Notes: generated by a model from the letters alone, not told the origin. A stretch of DNA of 64,000 nt from JADLCB01 sp964398315 (GCA_964398315.1 CAYNMV010000005.1:46139-110138), one strand, 5' to 3'. Positions 41,292 to 50,749 are shown, numbered from the stretch's first letter. Translations and numbers: made by a program.

Positions 41292-43604
41292 ATGCAGCTC
41301 GGCAGCCGCAGGTCCGTCAGGGCGATTCAGATGATCATCCATCCGCCGGCAGCGCATCGTGAGTTGAAGACCGTTCGCCTCCAGGCTGACCTGGTGATCG
41401 TCGGCGGCGGGTTGGCCGGGGTCTGCTGTGCCATCACCGCCGCCCGGCAGGGCCTGAGCGTTGTACTGATCCACGACCGCCCGGTCCTCGGCGGCAACGC
41501 CTCCAGCGAAGTGCGCCTGTGGGTGCTGGGCGCAACCGCCCACATGGGCAACAACAACCGCTGGGCGCGCGAAACGGGGGTCGTCGATGAAATCCTCCTG
41601 GAAAACCACTGGCGCAACCCCGAAGGCAACGCGCTGCTGTTCGACCTGGTCCTGCTGGAGAAGGTAACGGCCGAACCGAACATCACGCTTCTGCTCAACA
41701 CCGCCGCCTTCGAGACAATCAAGCGCGACCCCGACACGATTGCCTGCGTGCGCGCGTTCTGTCCGCAGAACTCCACGCTCTATGAGGCCAGCGCGCCGCT
41801 GTTTGTTGATTCCAGCGGCGATGGCATCATCGGCTTCCTGGCCGGGGCGGCGTTCCGCATGGGGGCGGAGAAGGCCGATGAATTCGGCGAGAAGTTTGCC
41901 CCTCCGCAGGAATACGGCGAGCTGCTGGGCCACTCCATGTACTTCTACTCGCGCGACACCGGCCGGCCGGTCACATTCGTGCCGCCGGCGTTCGCCATGC
42001 GCGACATTGAGCAGAAGATCCCGCGTTTCCGCTCCTTCAATACCCGCGATCACGGCTGCCGGCTCTGGTGGATCGAGTGGGGCGGCCGGCTCGACACCGT
42101 GCATGACACCGAGACGATCAAGTGGGAACTGTGGAAGGTCGTCTACGGCGTGTGGGACTACATCAAGAACAGCGGCAAGTTCCCCGATGCCCAGAACCTC
42201 ACCCTCGAGTGGGTCAGCCATATTCCCGGTAAGCGTGAGAGCCGCCGCTTCGAAGGGGATTACATCCTGACGCAGCAGGATGTGATCGAAGGGCGCATGC
42301 ACGAAGATGCCATCGCCCATGGCGGCTGGGGCGTCGACCTGCATCCGGCCGATGGTGTCTTCAGCGCATTCCCGGGCTGTACCCACTGGCAGGCCAAGAG
42401 CGTTTATCCGATTCCATATCGCTGTCTTTACAGTCGAAACATCCGCAACCTGTTTCTCGCCGGGCGCATCATCAGCGTCAGCCACGTTGCCTTTGGCACA
42501 ACCCGCGTGATGGCAACCTGCGCGGTGGGAGGACAGGCGGTGGCCGTGGCCGCCCGCCTCTGCCGTGAACAGGATCTGCTGCCGCGCGACCTGTCCAGCG
42601 GTGAATCACTGCGGCGGCTTCAGCAGGAGCTGCTCAAGACCGGGCAGTACATCCCGCATCATCGGCTGGCTGATCCGCAGGACCTGGCCCGCACAGCGCG
42701 CATCACCGCCAGCAGCGAGCTGCACCTGGCGCAATTGCCGGTTTCAGATGAGGTGCCGCCGACGGAGATTCCTGAGCGCGGCGTAGCGCAGATGCTGCCG
42801 GTTGCGCCCGGGCCGATGCCCAGGATCACGCTGTGGCTGGATGTCGAGCGGCCAACGGTCGTGCAGGCCGAGCTGCGCATCTGCAGCCGGCCGCACGCGC
42901 ACACGCCGGATGTCACGCTGGCCACCAGGGAACTGCGCGTGGATCAAGGATCGGGGGTTCCGGTGGAACTCGATTTTGATGCCACGATCGACCGGCCGCG
43001 CTACGCCTTTGTCTGCGTGATGGGCAATCCGCACCTGCGCATCCGCCGCAGCGCGCTGCGCATCACCGGGGTGCTGTCGGTCTGGCAGCGCAGCGAACAG
43101 CGGCCACCGGAGGACATCGGGGTCGACCGGTTCGAATTCTGGACCCCGCGCCGTCGTCCCGATGGCCAGAACCTGGCGCTGGCAATCGATCCGCCGCTGG
43201 TAGCGTTTGCCGCAGCCCAGGTTGTCAATGGTGTCAGCCGGCCTGTCGATCAGCCAAATGCGTGGGTGGCTGATCCGGCCGACCCCCGCCCGGTACTGAT
43301 GCTGAACTGGCCAGCGCCCCAGCGCATCGGGCGAATCGAGCTGACTTTCGATGATGACCTGGATCACCCGATGGAGTCGGTCCTGATGGGGCACCCTGAA
43401 CGGGCGATGCCGTTCTGCATCAGGCGCTACCGCATCCTCGACGGCGGCGGCCGGGTCCTGGCGGCGTGCGAAGAAAATCATCAGCGGCAATGCACGATCC
43501 GGCTGCCCGAGCCGGCCATCACCGACAGCCTGCGGATCGAGCTGCTTGAAACCCACGGCGGCACGCCCGCATCCCTGTTTGAGGTGCGCTGCTACGAAGC
43601 CTGA
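41292..43604 (+). CDS. FAD-dependent oxidoreductase A (FAD_oxidored type)
   Basis: About 770 residues. The FAD-binding Rossmann motif VIVGGGLAGVCCAITAARQG starts near residue 36, followed by LGGNASSEVRLWV, a signature of the PF12831-type oxidoreductases common in Planctomycetota and Lentisphaerota. Other family blocks are LWWIEWGGRLDT, YIKNSGKF, GKRESRRFEGDYILTQQDV and the C-terminal FAD cap ISVSHVAFGTTRVMATCAVGGQAV. Residues after about 480 form two beta-rich, discoidin-like domains with a binding look. No signal peptide. The start is uncertain: ATG 41292, or 41331 just before conserved sequence. First gene of an operon with its paralog, controlled by the IclR operator. Confidence 0.88.
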   Translation: MQLGSRRSVRAIQMIIHPPAAHRELKTVRLQADLVIVGGGLAGVCCAITAARQGLSVVLIHDRPVLGGNASSEVRLWVLGATAHMGNNNRWARETGVVDEILLENHWRNPEGNALLFDLVLLEKVTAEPNITLLLNTAAFETIKRDPDTIACVRAFCPQNSTLYEASAPLFVDSSGDGIIGFLAGAAFRMGAEKADEFGEKFAPPQEYGELLGHSMYFYSRDTGRPVTFVPPAFAMRDIEQKIPRFRSFNTRDHGCRLWWIEWGGRLDTVHDTETIKWELWKVVYGVWDYIKNSGKFPDAQNLTLEWVSHIPGKRESRRFEGDYILTQQDVIEGRMHEDAIAHGGWGVDLHPADGVFSAFPGCTHWQAKSVYPIPYRCLYSRNIRNLFLAGRIISVSHVAFGTTRVMATCAVGGQAVAVAARLCREQDLLPRDLSSGESLRRLQQELLKTGQYIPHHRLADPQDLARTARITASSELHLAQLPVSDEVPPTEIPERGVAQMLPVAPGPMPRITLWLDVERPTVVQAELRICSRPHAHTPDVTLATRELRVDQGSGVPVELDFDATIDRPRYAFVCVMGNPHLRIRRSALRITGVLSVWQRSEQRPPEDIGVDRFEFWTPRRRPDGQNLALAIDPPLVAFAAAQVVNGVSRPVDQPNAWVADPADPRPVLMLNWPAPQRIGRIELTFDDDLDHPMESVLMGHPERAMPFCIRRYRILDGGGRVLAACEENHQRQCTIRLPEPAITDSLRIELLETHGGTPASLFEVRCYEA

Positions 43605-43656
43605 TGGTGACCAAAAACCATACAACCGTTCACGTATCACGATGGAGGCCACAGCG

Positions 43657-45516
43657 ATGCAAGAGACCTATCAGCGGCATGAAATCGAAACCGATCTGCT
43701 TGTTGCAGGCGGCGGCATGGCCGGCGTGTGCGCGGCGATCGCCGCAGCACGGCAGGGTATCAAGGTCGTCCTGGTGCAGGACCGATCGGTGCTGGGCGGC
43801 AACGCCTCCAGCGAGGTGCGCATGCACATCGTCGGTGCCGATGTGCACAACAGCCGCAAGGGCTGGCGCGAGAGCGGCATCATCGAAGAGCTGCGGCTCG
43901 AGGATTCGGTTCGCAACCCCGAGCGCTGCTTCCCGCTGTGGGATGTGATCCTCTACGAGAAGGTGATCGCCGAGCCAAATATCACGCTGCTGCTCGATAC
44001 GGACCTGGTCGGGGTTGAGTGCGAGCATGAATCCACCCTTCCCCCGCGCCCCCATCGCACTGAGCGCATGTTTGAGTTTAACGGCCCGCGCGGACGCATC
44101 CTGGCGGCCCGCGCCATCCGTAACCTCAGCGAAGATGAGTTCATCATCCGGGCCAAGTTCTATGCCGACTGCACCGGCGACGGGCGGCTGGGGGCGGAGG
44201 CCGGGGCCGATCATCGCATCGGCCGCGAGAGCAAGGAACACCACGGTGAGGAGTTGGCGCAGGAGGCGGATGACATTTACACGCTCGGCAGTTCCATCCT
44301 GCTGACCAGCAGGAACGTCGGCCGGCCGGTGCCGTTCATCCCGCCGCCGTGGGCCCGCAAGTTTGACCCGTCGAAGCTGACGATGGGGCGAACGTTCCAT
44401 AGCTGGGAATACGGCTTCTGGTGGGTGGAGTGGGGCGGGATGCTCGATACGATCAAGGACAATCACACCACCATCCGCCACGAGTTGTACGCCATCGCCC
44501 TGGGTTTGTGGGATTACGTGAAAAACAGCGGCCGGTTTGACTCGGCCAACTGGGCGCTGGACTGGATCGGTGCGATCCCCGGCAAGCGCGAGAGTCGTCG
44601 CTTTCTCGGTGAGCACATTCTGACCCAGCAGGATGTGCAGCAGGCGCGCCGGTTCGAAGATGAGGTGGCCTATGGCGGCTGGCCCATTGACCTGCACCCG
44701 CCGCGTGGGATCGATGCCCTGGATGAGCCGCCGTGCATTCCGCACCCGGTACCGGAGGTCTACGGCATCCCGCTGCGCTGCTACTACTCGCGCAACATTG
44801 AAAATCTCTTTTTCGCCGGGCGCGACATCAGCGCCACACACGTGGCCTTCGCCTCGACCCGTGTGATGGGTACCTGTGCCGTTGGCGGTGAGGCGGTTGG
44901 TTTCGCCGCGGCCCACTGCGTGAAGCGGGGCATCACCCCGGCACAGGTCGTGCGCGATCCGAAGCAGATCGGCGATCTGCAGCAGACGATGCTGCGGCAG
45001 GATGTGACCTTGCTCAACACCCGTCCGCTGCCCGACTTGGCGCACCGTGCCCGCATCACCGCCAGTTCCACCGTTGCCGGCACATCCACCGCGAATCTGA
45101 CCGACGGCCTGACGCGCGACAAGCTGAACCCCAAGACCGGCGAGCTGATTGAAAGCCACGGCTGGCGCAGCGAGCCGCTGTCCGCAGGCGCAGCGCAGTG
45201 GGTTGAGCTGGCATGGGACCAGCCGGTGGAGGTGTCGGAGGTTCACCTCTGGTTTGACTCGGCTTTCCAGCGTGAGGTCATGCTCACCGGCCACGACTTC
45301 ATCAGCGCCCGGCACATCCGCGCTGCCCAGCCGGAAACGGTGCGCGATTACACGATTCTGCTCAATGGTGATGCTGCTGTGACCGTCGAGGGCAATTACC
45401 AGCGCAAGCGCATCCACAAGCTGCCCGCTCCGGTCAAGGTGTCCAATCTCCGCCTTCACATCACCGCCACCAACGGTGCCCCCGAAGCGCGGGTGCTGGA
45501 AATGCGGATCTATTGA
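43657..45516 (+). CDS. FAD-dependent oxidoreductase B (paralog of A)
   Basis: 619 residues. Same family as the upstream gene: LLVAGGGMAGVCAAIAAARQG near the N-terminus, VLGGNASSEVRMHIVGAD, the WWVEWGGMLDTIKD block, GKRESRRFLGEHILTQQDV, and ISATHVAFASTRVMGTCAVGGEAVG. It has one C-terminal beta-rich, discoidin-like domain (about 480-619) instead of two. Between the FAD blocks it has its own stretch RADHRIGRESKEH-type sequence absent from paralog A. GGAGG lies 8 nt before the ATG at 43657; the gene starts 52 bp after the stop of paralog A. A strong terminator follows. The pair probably acts on related substrates of a sugar, polyol or aromatic pathway; the substrate is unknown. Confidence 0.88.
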   Translation: MQETYQRHEIETDLLVAGGGMAGVCAAIAAARQGIKVVLVQDRSVLGGNASSEVRMHIVGADVHNSRKGWRESGIIEELRLEDSVRNPERCFPLWDVILYEKVIAEPNITLLLDTDLVGVECEHESTLPPRPHRTERMFEFNGPRGRILAARAIRNLSEDEFIIRAKFYADCTGDGRLGAEAGADHRIGRESKEHHGEELAQEADDIYTLGSSILLTSRNVGRPVPFIPPPWARKFDPSKLTMGRTFHSWEYGFWWVEWGGMLDTIKDNHTTIRHELYAIALGLWDYVKNSGRFDSANWALDWIGAIPGKRESRRFLGEHILTQQDVQQARRFEDEVAYGGWPIDLHPPRGIDALDEPPCIPHPVPEVYGIPLRCYYSRNIENLFFAGRDISATHVAFASTRVMGTCAVGGEAVGFAAAHCVKRGITPAQVVRDPKQIGDLQQTMLRQDVTLLNTRPLPDLAHRARITASSTVAGTSTANLTDGLTRDKLNPKTGELIESHGWRSEPLSAGAAQWVELAWDQPVEVSEVHLWFDSAFQREVMLTGHDFISARHIRAAQPETVRDYTILLNGDAAVTVEGNYQRKRIHKLPAPVKVSNLRLHITATNGAPEARVLEMRIY

Positions 45517-45541
45517 GCGGACAGGATGAGCAGATGTGAAA

Positions 45542-45592
45542 GCTGAAGCCTGAAAGGCCGCGCTGGCGGCATCTTTCAGGCTTCAGCCTTTT
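45542..45592 (+). terminator. Strong terminator of the FAD oxidoreductase operon
   Basis: 15-bp perfect stem GCTGAAGCCTGAAAG / CTTTCAGGCTTCAGC with an inner GCCGC-gctg-GCGGC stem, followed by CTTTT. It lies 25 bp after the stop. Confidence 0.88.
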
Positions 45593-45660
45593 ATGTTTCA
45601 GACTTGATTTGCCCACCTTCCTCCTGATCCGTGGCGCAGTTACAGTGCACCGGAGCCGGG

Positions 45661-45666
45661 TATAAT
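45661..45666 (+). promoter_or_regulatory. TATAAT -10 element
   Basis: Perfect TATAAT, 21 nt before the ATG at 45688, with GGGAGG in between. A weak TTACAG lies 15 bp upstream as a possible -35. Confidence 0.6.
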
Positions 45667-45687
45667 GGCCTGTCGCCGGGAGGTTGA

Positions 45688-46428
45688 ATGAGACGGATGG
45701 TATGCCGGGTGATGTGGATGGTGCTGCTGCTGCCAGCGCTGGCGACGGCGGAGGCGAAGATCACCATCATCAAGAAGGAGCCAACGGTCAAAACCCGGCT
45801 GTTTGATCCGAAGAACCGCCCGTCCGACATGCCGCCGCTGAATGAAGGGGAAGCCGCGCTGTGCGCCTATAACCTGGCTGCGCAGGCAAGCGTGGCGGTG
45901 AGCATCGTTGAAAGCGGCGATCGGTCGAGCTGCCGGGTGGAACTGACCGAGCTGAAGATGCAGCTCACTTGCGACATCGTGCTCTGGCTGCCGCAGGGCT
46001 ATACCCGAAAGATCAAGGACCACGAGGAAGGGCATCGCCGGATCACCGAGCGGATTTACGCCAACTCTGATCGGCTCGCCCGCGCCCTGGCGCAGGCGGC
46101 CGCCGCCCGGCCGATCGAAGGCCGGCCCGGTCGCTGCCAGGAGACCGCCGAGCGGGCGATGAATGATGTCGCCGCCAGCCTCACCCGGCAGTGGATCGAT
46201 CGCACCGCCGGCCATGCCGGCCGCGTCAACGACCTGTTCGACAAACTGACCGATCATGGCCGTAATGACCTGCCCGAGGACAAGGCGATCGAGCAGGCCT
46301 TTGAAAGAGCCCGCAAAGAGCCCCTCGCCGAGCCAAATGCCCCCGCGGAGAAAACCCACCCCGCGAAGAAAGACGAACCCACGCAGAAAAACCCTGCCAA
46401 GGCAGATGGTCCCGCTGAGCAGCAGTAG
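45688..46428 (+). CDS. Exported DUF922-like zincin-motif protein
   Basis: 246-residue exported protein. Signal peptide MRRMVCRVMWMVLLLPALATAEA. The mature part has beta strands and then the zinc motif HEEGH (HExxH) in KIKDHEEGHRRITERI, as in DUF922-type proteins, followed by helices and a Cys pair (C-Q-E-T and earlier SCRVEL). The last 50 residues are Pro/Lys/Glu-rich and look disordered (AEKTHPAKKDEPTQKNPAK). The GGGAGG ribosome site and the TATAAT promoter support the start. Whether it is a protease is unknown. It lies upstream of the DUF58/BatA pair, with 159 bp between. Confidence 0.75.
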   Translation: MRRMVCRVMWMVLLLPALATAEAKITIIKKEPTVKTRLFDPKNRPSDMPPLNEGEAALCAYNLAAQASVAVSIVESGDRSSCRVELTELKMQLTCDIVLWLPQGYTRKIKDHEEGHRRITERIYANSDRLARALAQAAAARPIEGRPGRCQETAERAMNDVAASLTRQWIDRTAGHAGRVNDLFDKLTDHGRNDLPEDKAIEQAFERARKEPLAEPNAPAEKTHPAKKDEPTQKNPAKADGPAEQQ

Positions 46429-46574
46429 CCCTTGTGGAAAAGCCTGCCAGGCTGCCTGCCGCGCCAGCGCATCGGCAACAGCGCAGCCATGTTTGCCCTG
46501 TCATGACGGCCCGCTTGGCGCGGGTGGGATCCAGCCTTTTGTTCCTGCCTGACAACCGCCGTGGCATCGCGTGG

Positions 46575-46580
46575 TATAAA
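46575..46580 (+). promoter_or_regulatory. TATAAA -10 element of the DUF58 gene
   Basis: TATAAA ends 7 nt before the GTG at 46588, which points to a leaderless mRNA. No well-spaced -35 was found. Confidence 0.45.
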
Positions 46581-46587
46581 CTCGTGC

Positions 46588-47481
46588 GTGAGCCTGGTTA
46601 GCCGATATCTTGACCCCGCCCTGATCGAGCGCCTTAATCACCTGTCGCTGTCAGCGCGCAGCGTCGTGGAGGGGGCGACGACGGGGGTGCATCGCTCGCC
46701 GGTGAAGGGGGCGAGCATCGAGTTCCGCCAGCACCGTTTCTATGTGCCCGGCGATGAGCCGCGGCGGCTGGACTGGCGCGTGCTGGCCCGTACCGACCGG
46801 CCGTATATCCGCGAATACGATGAAGAGACCAACCTGCGGGCGGTGCTGCTGCTGGATTGCAGCGGCTCAATGGCCTACGGCGGGCGGGCCGGGACCAAGT
46901 TCGACTATGCCGCCCGCATGGCTGCCGCCCTGGCCTACCTGATGCTGGGGCAGACCGAGAGCGTGGGATTGTGCAGTTTCAGCGGCCGGGTGGAGAGCTG
47001 GATCCCACCGCGTCCCGGCACGCCGCAGCTTTCGCGCCTGATCGACACGCTGGAGCGCTGCGCCCCCAAGGGAGAGAGTTCGCTGGCCCAGTCACTGCAC
47101 ACCACCGCCGACCGGCTGGATCGCCGTGCGCTGGTGATCGTGCTGAGCGACTTTTTTGTGCCCATCGGGCCGGTGCGCGAAGGCCTGGCGCATCTGGTGC
47201 ATGATCGCCACGAGGTTCTGGTCATGCAGGTGCTGGATGCCGATGAGCAGGCGTTTCCCTTCCGCACCTGGTCGCGTTTCCGCGGGCTGGAAGGAGAAAA
47301 GCCGCAACTGTGCGAGCCGGCCGCCGTGCGCAAGACGTACCTGGATAACTTTCGCCGTCATCGCAAGGAACTGGAAAGCGCCTGCTCGGCCTTGCGAGCG
47401 GAGTTTCATACGTTCGTGACGGAGATTCCCCTGGCCGACGCCCTGACCAGTTTCCTGGCGCGGCGGCAGGGAATGAGATAG
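46588..47481 (+). CDS. DUF58 / VWA-like protein
   Basis: Probable MoxR-system partner protein of about 297 residues. DUF58 hallmarks: the FRQHRFYVPGDEPRRLDWRVLARTDRPYIREYDEETN block and a VWA-like MIDAS DCSGSM (D-x-S-x-S) in LLLDCSGSMAYG, followed by VIVLSDFF. The GTG at 46588 (VSLVSRYLDPALIERL) starts the conserved part; the GTG at 46561 is an alternative. It is the first gene of a pair with the downstream BatA-like protein, a combination usually found with a MoxR AAA+ ATPase. No MoxR gene is present in this window. Confidence 0.85.
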   Translation: MSLVSRYLDPALIERLNHLSLSARSVVEGATTGVHRSPVKGASIEFRQHRFYVPGDEPRRLDWRVLARTDRPYIREYDEETNLRAVLLLDCSGSMAYGGRAGTKFDYAARMAAALAYLMLGQTESVGLCSFSGRVESWIPPRPGTPQLSRLIDTLERCAPKGESSLAQSLHTTADRLDRRALVIVLSDFFVPIGPVREGLAHLVHDRHEVLVMQVLDADEQAFPFRTWSRFRGLEGEKPQLCEPAAVRKTYLDNFRRHRKELESACSALRAEFHTFVTEIPLADALTSFLARRQGMR

Positions 47482-47587
47482 CGGGTTACGTGTGCCTGGC
47501 CGGCGCTGGCTGGATGCGGCAGCGCGTTGCCGTGACTGGCCAGTTTACCGATGACGGATAATCAGTCACTGCTGACAAGCATCGATC

Positions 47588-49783
47588 ATGTTCCTCAATC
47601 CCATCATGCTCGCAGGAATCGGCGGGGCGGCGGTGCCACTGGTGCTGCACCTGCTGTCCAAGGCGCGCTACCGCACGGTGGACTGGGGGGCGATGATGTT
47701 CCTTGCCGGGGCGGATGTGCGCCAGCAGCAGCGGGCACGGATCAAGCAGGTACTGCTGCTGCTGGTGCGGATGGCGATCGTGGCCCTGCTGGCGATGGCA
47801 CTGGCCCGGCCGATTGTGCAGGGGCGCTGGGCGCCGCTGGCGGCCGAGGGTCGTACCACCGCCACCCTCATCTTTGACCGCTCGGCCAGCATGGGCCTGG
47901 ATGAGGGCGGGCGCACGCGCCTTGACCTGGCGCGTGAGTCGGCCCTGCAGGTGCTGTCACACCTGAAAGGCGGCGATCGGGTCTCGCTGATCTTCACGGG
48001 TGATGATGGCCGCGGCTTTGATCCCCGGCCCACCACCGATTTGCAGTCGGTGGCCCGCGCGCTGGCGGATGTGACACCGTCGTTCGGACGGGCCGTGCTG
48101 GCCGATGCCCTGTCACAGGCAGCCGAAACCGTCCGTCAGTATCCCAACGACAACCACGAACTGTATCTCATCACCGACCGCCAGTCGCAAAGCTGGGCGG
48201 AGGTAAGTGATGACTTTGCCGCCGCCTGGCGATCGAAGGTGGGCGGTGGCGCTGCGCCGGCGGTTCGGTTTGTGGTTGTGCCGGTGGGATCTCACCTGGC
48301 GGAGAATGTGGCCATTGAGTCGGTGACGCTCCCCAGCCCGCCGGCGGTGAAGGACCAGCCGACCGAGGTGGAAGTGAGCGTACGCAACCACGGCCGCTCG
48401 CCGCGCAGCGCGGTGCCACTGGTGCTCACCGGCGGGCGCGGGGATGAGCCGCTGCTGCGCACCACCGTCGACCTGGCCCCGCGCTCGGTCCAGAGCGTAC
48501 GCGCCAGCGTGCGTTTCGGGCAAACCGGCCCGCAGGTCCTCACCGCCACCATCGATGCACCGGGTGCGGCCTTCGATGACACCCAGGAGATGGTTGTCGA
48601 AGTGCTCGAACCGCTGGAGGTGCTGATTGTCAGCGGGGATGAGCGCCCGGGACGCTGGAGCAGCGAAAGCGATTTCCTGCGCCTGGCGCTGGCGCCGTTC
48701 CAGGCGCTCAAGCGGCGCGGGCCGGACCTGGCGAAAGTAACGGTGATTGAGCCGGCGAAGCTGGGTGAAACCGATGCCAGCCGGTTTAGTGTGGTTGTGC
48801 TGGCCAATGTCCCACAGCTTGGCCCGGCCGATGTTCGGGCGCTGGAGCAGTATGTTTACGATGGGGGCGGATTGCTGGTGGCGCCCGGGAGCCTGACCCG
48901 CATCGACAGCTACAACCAGTTGCTGCATCGCGAAGGAGCCGGCGCGCTGCCGGCGATGCTGGCGCCGGCCACCAGCATCGATGGGGCACAGGCCACCGGG
49001 CTGCTGGGGCTGGACCTGACCCATCCAGCGCTTCAGTTCCTGCGCGCGGTGCCCGATCCGGTGCCGACGGCCACCATCGGGCGCTACTTCCCGGTGGAGC
49101 TGCGCAGCCGCCGGGCGCGCGTGCTGGGCAGCTACGTCAGCGGGGATCCGTTCCTGATCGAGGCCCGCACTGGCCGGGGCAAGGTGCTGCTGGTGACAAC
49201 GCCGCTCGATGCCGATTGGAGCACGCTGCCGCTGACGAGCTTCTACCTGCCGTTCGTGCAGTCGGCGGTGCGTTACCTGGCCGGGGCGGGGCTGGAGCAG
49301 CGCAACGTTGACCTGGGGGCGGATCTGGTGGCGACGGTCGATGAGCCGGTGAATATCGGCCGCAGTCTCGTGATCCTGCCGGATCGCAGTCGCCGGCCGG
49401 TCCAGGGAGCGCGGCTGGGGTCGCGCACCGAGCTGCGATTTGGCCCGGCCACGATTCCCGGCACCTACCAGTTCCGTGTGCGCAGTTCGCGCGCCTCTGA
49501 CCGCGATCGTACGATCCCTTTCGTCGTCCGCGCTGACCGGGATGAATCAGACCTGACGCCGATCGACGATCAGCGCCTGCTGGCGCTGGCCGAGTTGATG
49601 GATTTTGAACTGGTCGATGTCTCCCAGCGCCCGCTGGCGGCCGTCCTGGCGGATGCCCGCTCGCACCAGGAGCTTTGGCCGGGCTTGCTGCTGTCGGTCA
49701 TCGGCCTGGGGGTGGTCGAGCTGCTGATGACCCGCCGGCTCAGCGGGGATACCCGCCTGCTTCCCTGGCGCCGTGGCCGATGA
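47588..49783 (+). CDS. BatA-like membrane protein with VWA domain
   Basis: 731 residues. The N-terminus has the BatA-type signature FLNPIMLAGIGGAAVPLVLHLLSKARYRTVDWGAMMFL with two membrane segments (about 7-24 and 53-73). A VWA domain follows with MIDAS DRSASMG (Asp97, Ser99, Ser101). Then come beta-rich Ig-like parts (EVEVSVRNHGRSPRSAVPLVL), a glutamine amidotransferase-like region (ALEQYVYDGGGLLVAPG) and a final membrane segment near the C-terminus (WPGLLLSVIGLGVVELLM). Start ATG 47588 lies 106 bp after the DUF58 stop. The pair is likely one unit. A role in cell-envelope or metalloprotein maturation is assumed from the family. Confidence 0.85.
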   Translation: MFLNPIMLAGIGGAAVPLVLHLLSKARYRTVDWGAMMFLAGADVRQQQRARIKQVLLLLVRMAIVALLAMALARPIVQGRWAPLAAEGRTTATLIFDRSASMGLDEGGRTRLDLARESALQVLSHLKGGDRVSLIFTGDDGRGFDPRPTTDLQSVARALADVTPSFGRAVLADALSQAAETVRQYPNDNHELYLITDRQSQSWAEVSDDFAAAWRSKVGGGAAPAVRFVVVPVGSHLAENVAIESVTLPSPPAVKDQPTEVEVSVRNHGRSPRSAVPLVLTGGRGDEPLLRTTVDLAPRSVQSVRASVRFGQTGPQVLTATIDAPGAAFDDTQEMVVEVLEPLEVLIVSGDERPGRWSSESDFLRLALAPFQALKRRGPDLAKVTVIEPAKLGETDASRFSVVVLANVPQLGPADVRALEQYVYDGGGLLVAPGSLTRIDSYNQLLHREGAGALPAMLAPATSIDGAQATGLLGLDLTHPALQFLRAVPDPVPTATIGRYFPVELRSRRARVLGSYVSGDPFLIEARTGRGKVLLVTTPLDADWSTLPLTSFYLPFVQSAVRYLAGAGLEQRNVDLGADLVATVDEPVNIGRSLVILPDRSRRPVQGARLGSRTELRFGPATIPGTYQFRVRSSRASDRDRTIPFVVRADRDESDLTPIDDQRLLALAELMDFELVDVSQRPLAAVLADARSHQELWPGLLLSVIGLGVVELLMTRRLSGDTRLLPWRRGR

Positions 49784-50038
49784 CCTGGAACGCCACCCAG
49801 GGTGATGCGCGCGGCCCGCCCTTCTTTTTTCATGGCACAACACGCCGGTGGCCCGCCCGTGCCACCGCCATCTTCACCCCCGATCGCAGTATCCTCGCGT
49901 GTTCCTCGCGCATTGTCCCTTCCCGGTTTTCGGCTGGGTGAAAGAGCGTGAAAGTACGGCGTGCACGAAGCATAAACAGCGGGCGCTGCCTCCGCCGGGG
50001 AGGGTAAGAATACGCTTCTGAGCGCGTGCGACAGGGTG

Positions 50039-50044
50039 TACGAT
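50039..50044 (+). promoter_or_regulatory. TACGAT -10 element, probable leaderless start
   Basis: TACGAT ends 9 nt before the ATG at 50054. There is no clear Shine-Dalgarno sequence. Confidence 0.35.
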
Positions 50045-50053
50045 GGGGCGACG

Positions 50054-50749
50054 ATGACCACCGAGGCGCATCTGGCGGCGGGTTGGGTGCTGGCGAATCT
50101 GAGCGGGGAAGATTCCCGGCGCTGGCGAGCATGGGTGACCTTCGCCGCCGTGGCCCCTGACCTGGATGCCTTGAGCTATGTGTTCGGGGAGCACGTCTAC
50201 GCCGATATTCACCATGCCCTGGGGCACAATGTTTTTGTCTCGGTTGTGCTTTCCATTGCGGGCATGCTGGTATATCGCGCCAGGCCGTGGAAGGCCGCGC
50301 TGATGACACAGGTGGCGTTCTATTCCCATTATTTTGGCGACTATTTCTTCACGCGCTTCCCGCTGTTGTTTTTCTGGCCGGTGTGGGATGAGGGGTTTGT
50401 CTACAGCTACCGGATCGGCCTCGATCATCCGATCAACCTGACGCTGAGCTATGGCTCGTTCGCACTGTTCCTCGCGGGTGTGTGGATTTGGCGGCGAACC
50501 CCAGTCGAGCTGATCTGGCCGGAACTGGACCGGCGGATCGTGAACCTGCTGAGTCGCAAGAACGCACACTGTCATGCATGCGGGCGCGGATCCAACGAGA
50601 CCTGCTGTGTGTGCGGGCGCAATATCTGCATGCATCACGCGAAGCTGACCGGCGGCATGCGGGTGGTCTGTCGCCGTTGCCCGCCGGCCGGCGAAGCTGT
50701 GTCGGATGGGGAGGTTACACCCGTGCCTGCTGCGGCAGGTGGGGGGTGA
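50054..50749 (+). CDS. YdjM-like membrane hydrolase with C-terminal zinc finger
   Basis: 231 residues. The first 165 resemble the YdjM/LexA-regulated membrane metal-dependent hydrolase family (PF04307): AAGWVLANL, VAPDLDALSYVFG, HHALGHNVFVSVVLS and the late SHYFGDYFFTRFPLLFFWP, with three to four membrane segments and His/Asp residues that could bind metal. A Cys-rich tail (about 175-212) has CHACGRGSNETCCVCGRNICMHHAKL and CRRC. Eight Cys and two His could hold two zinc ions, like a FYVE/B-box type. This fusion is unusual. ATG 50054 is chosen over 50036. The 3' end overlaps the convergent gene by 35 bp. Confidence 0.75.
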   Translation: MTTEAHLAAGWVLANLSGEDSRRWRAWVTFAAVAPDLDALSYVFGEHVYADIHHALGHNVFVSVVLSIAGMLVYRARPWKAALMTQVAFYSHYFGDYFFTRFPLLFFWPVWDEGFVYSYRIGLDHPINLTLSYGSFALFLAGVWIWRRTPVELIWPELDRRIVNLLSRKNAHCHACGRGSNETCCVCGRNICMHHAKLTGGMRVVCRRCPPAGEAVSDGEVTPVPAAAGGG

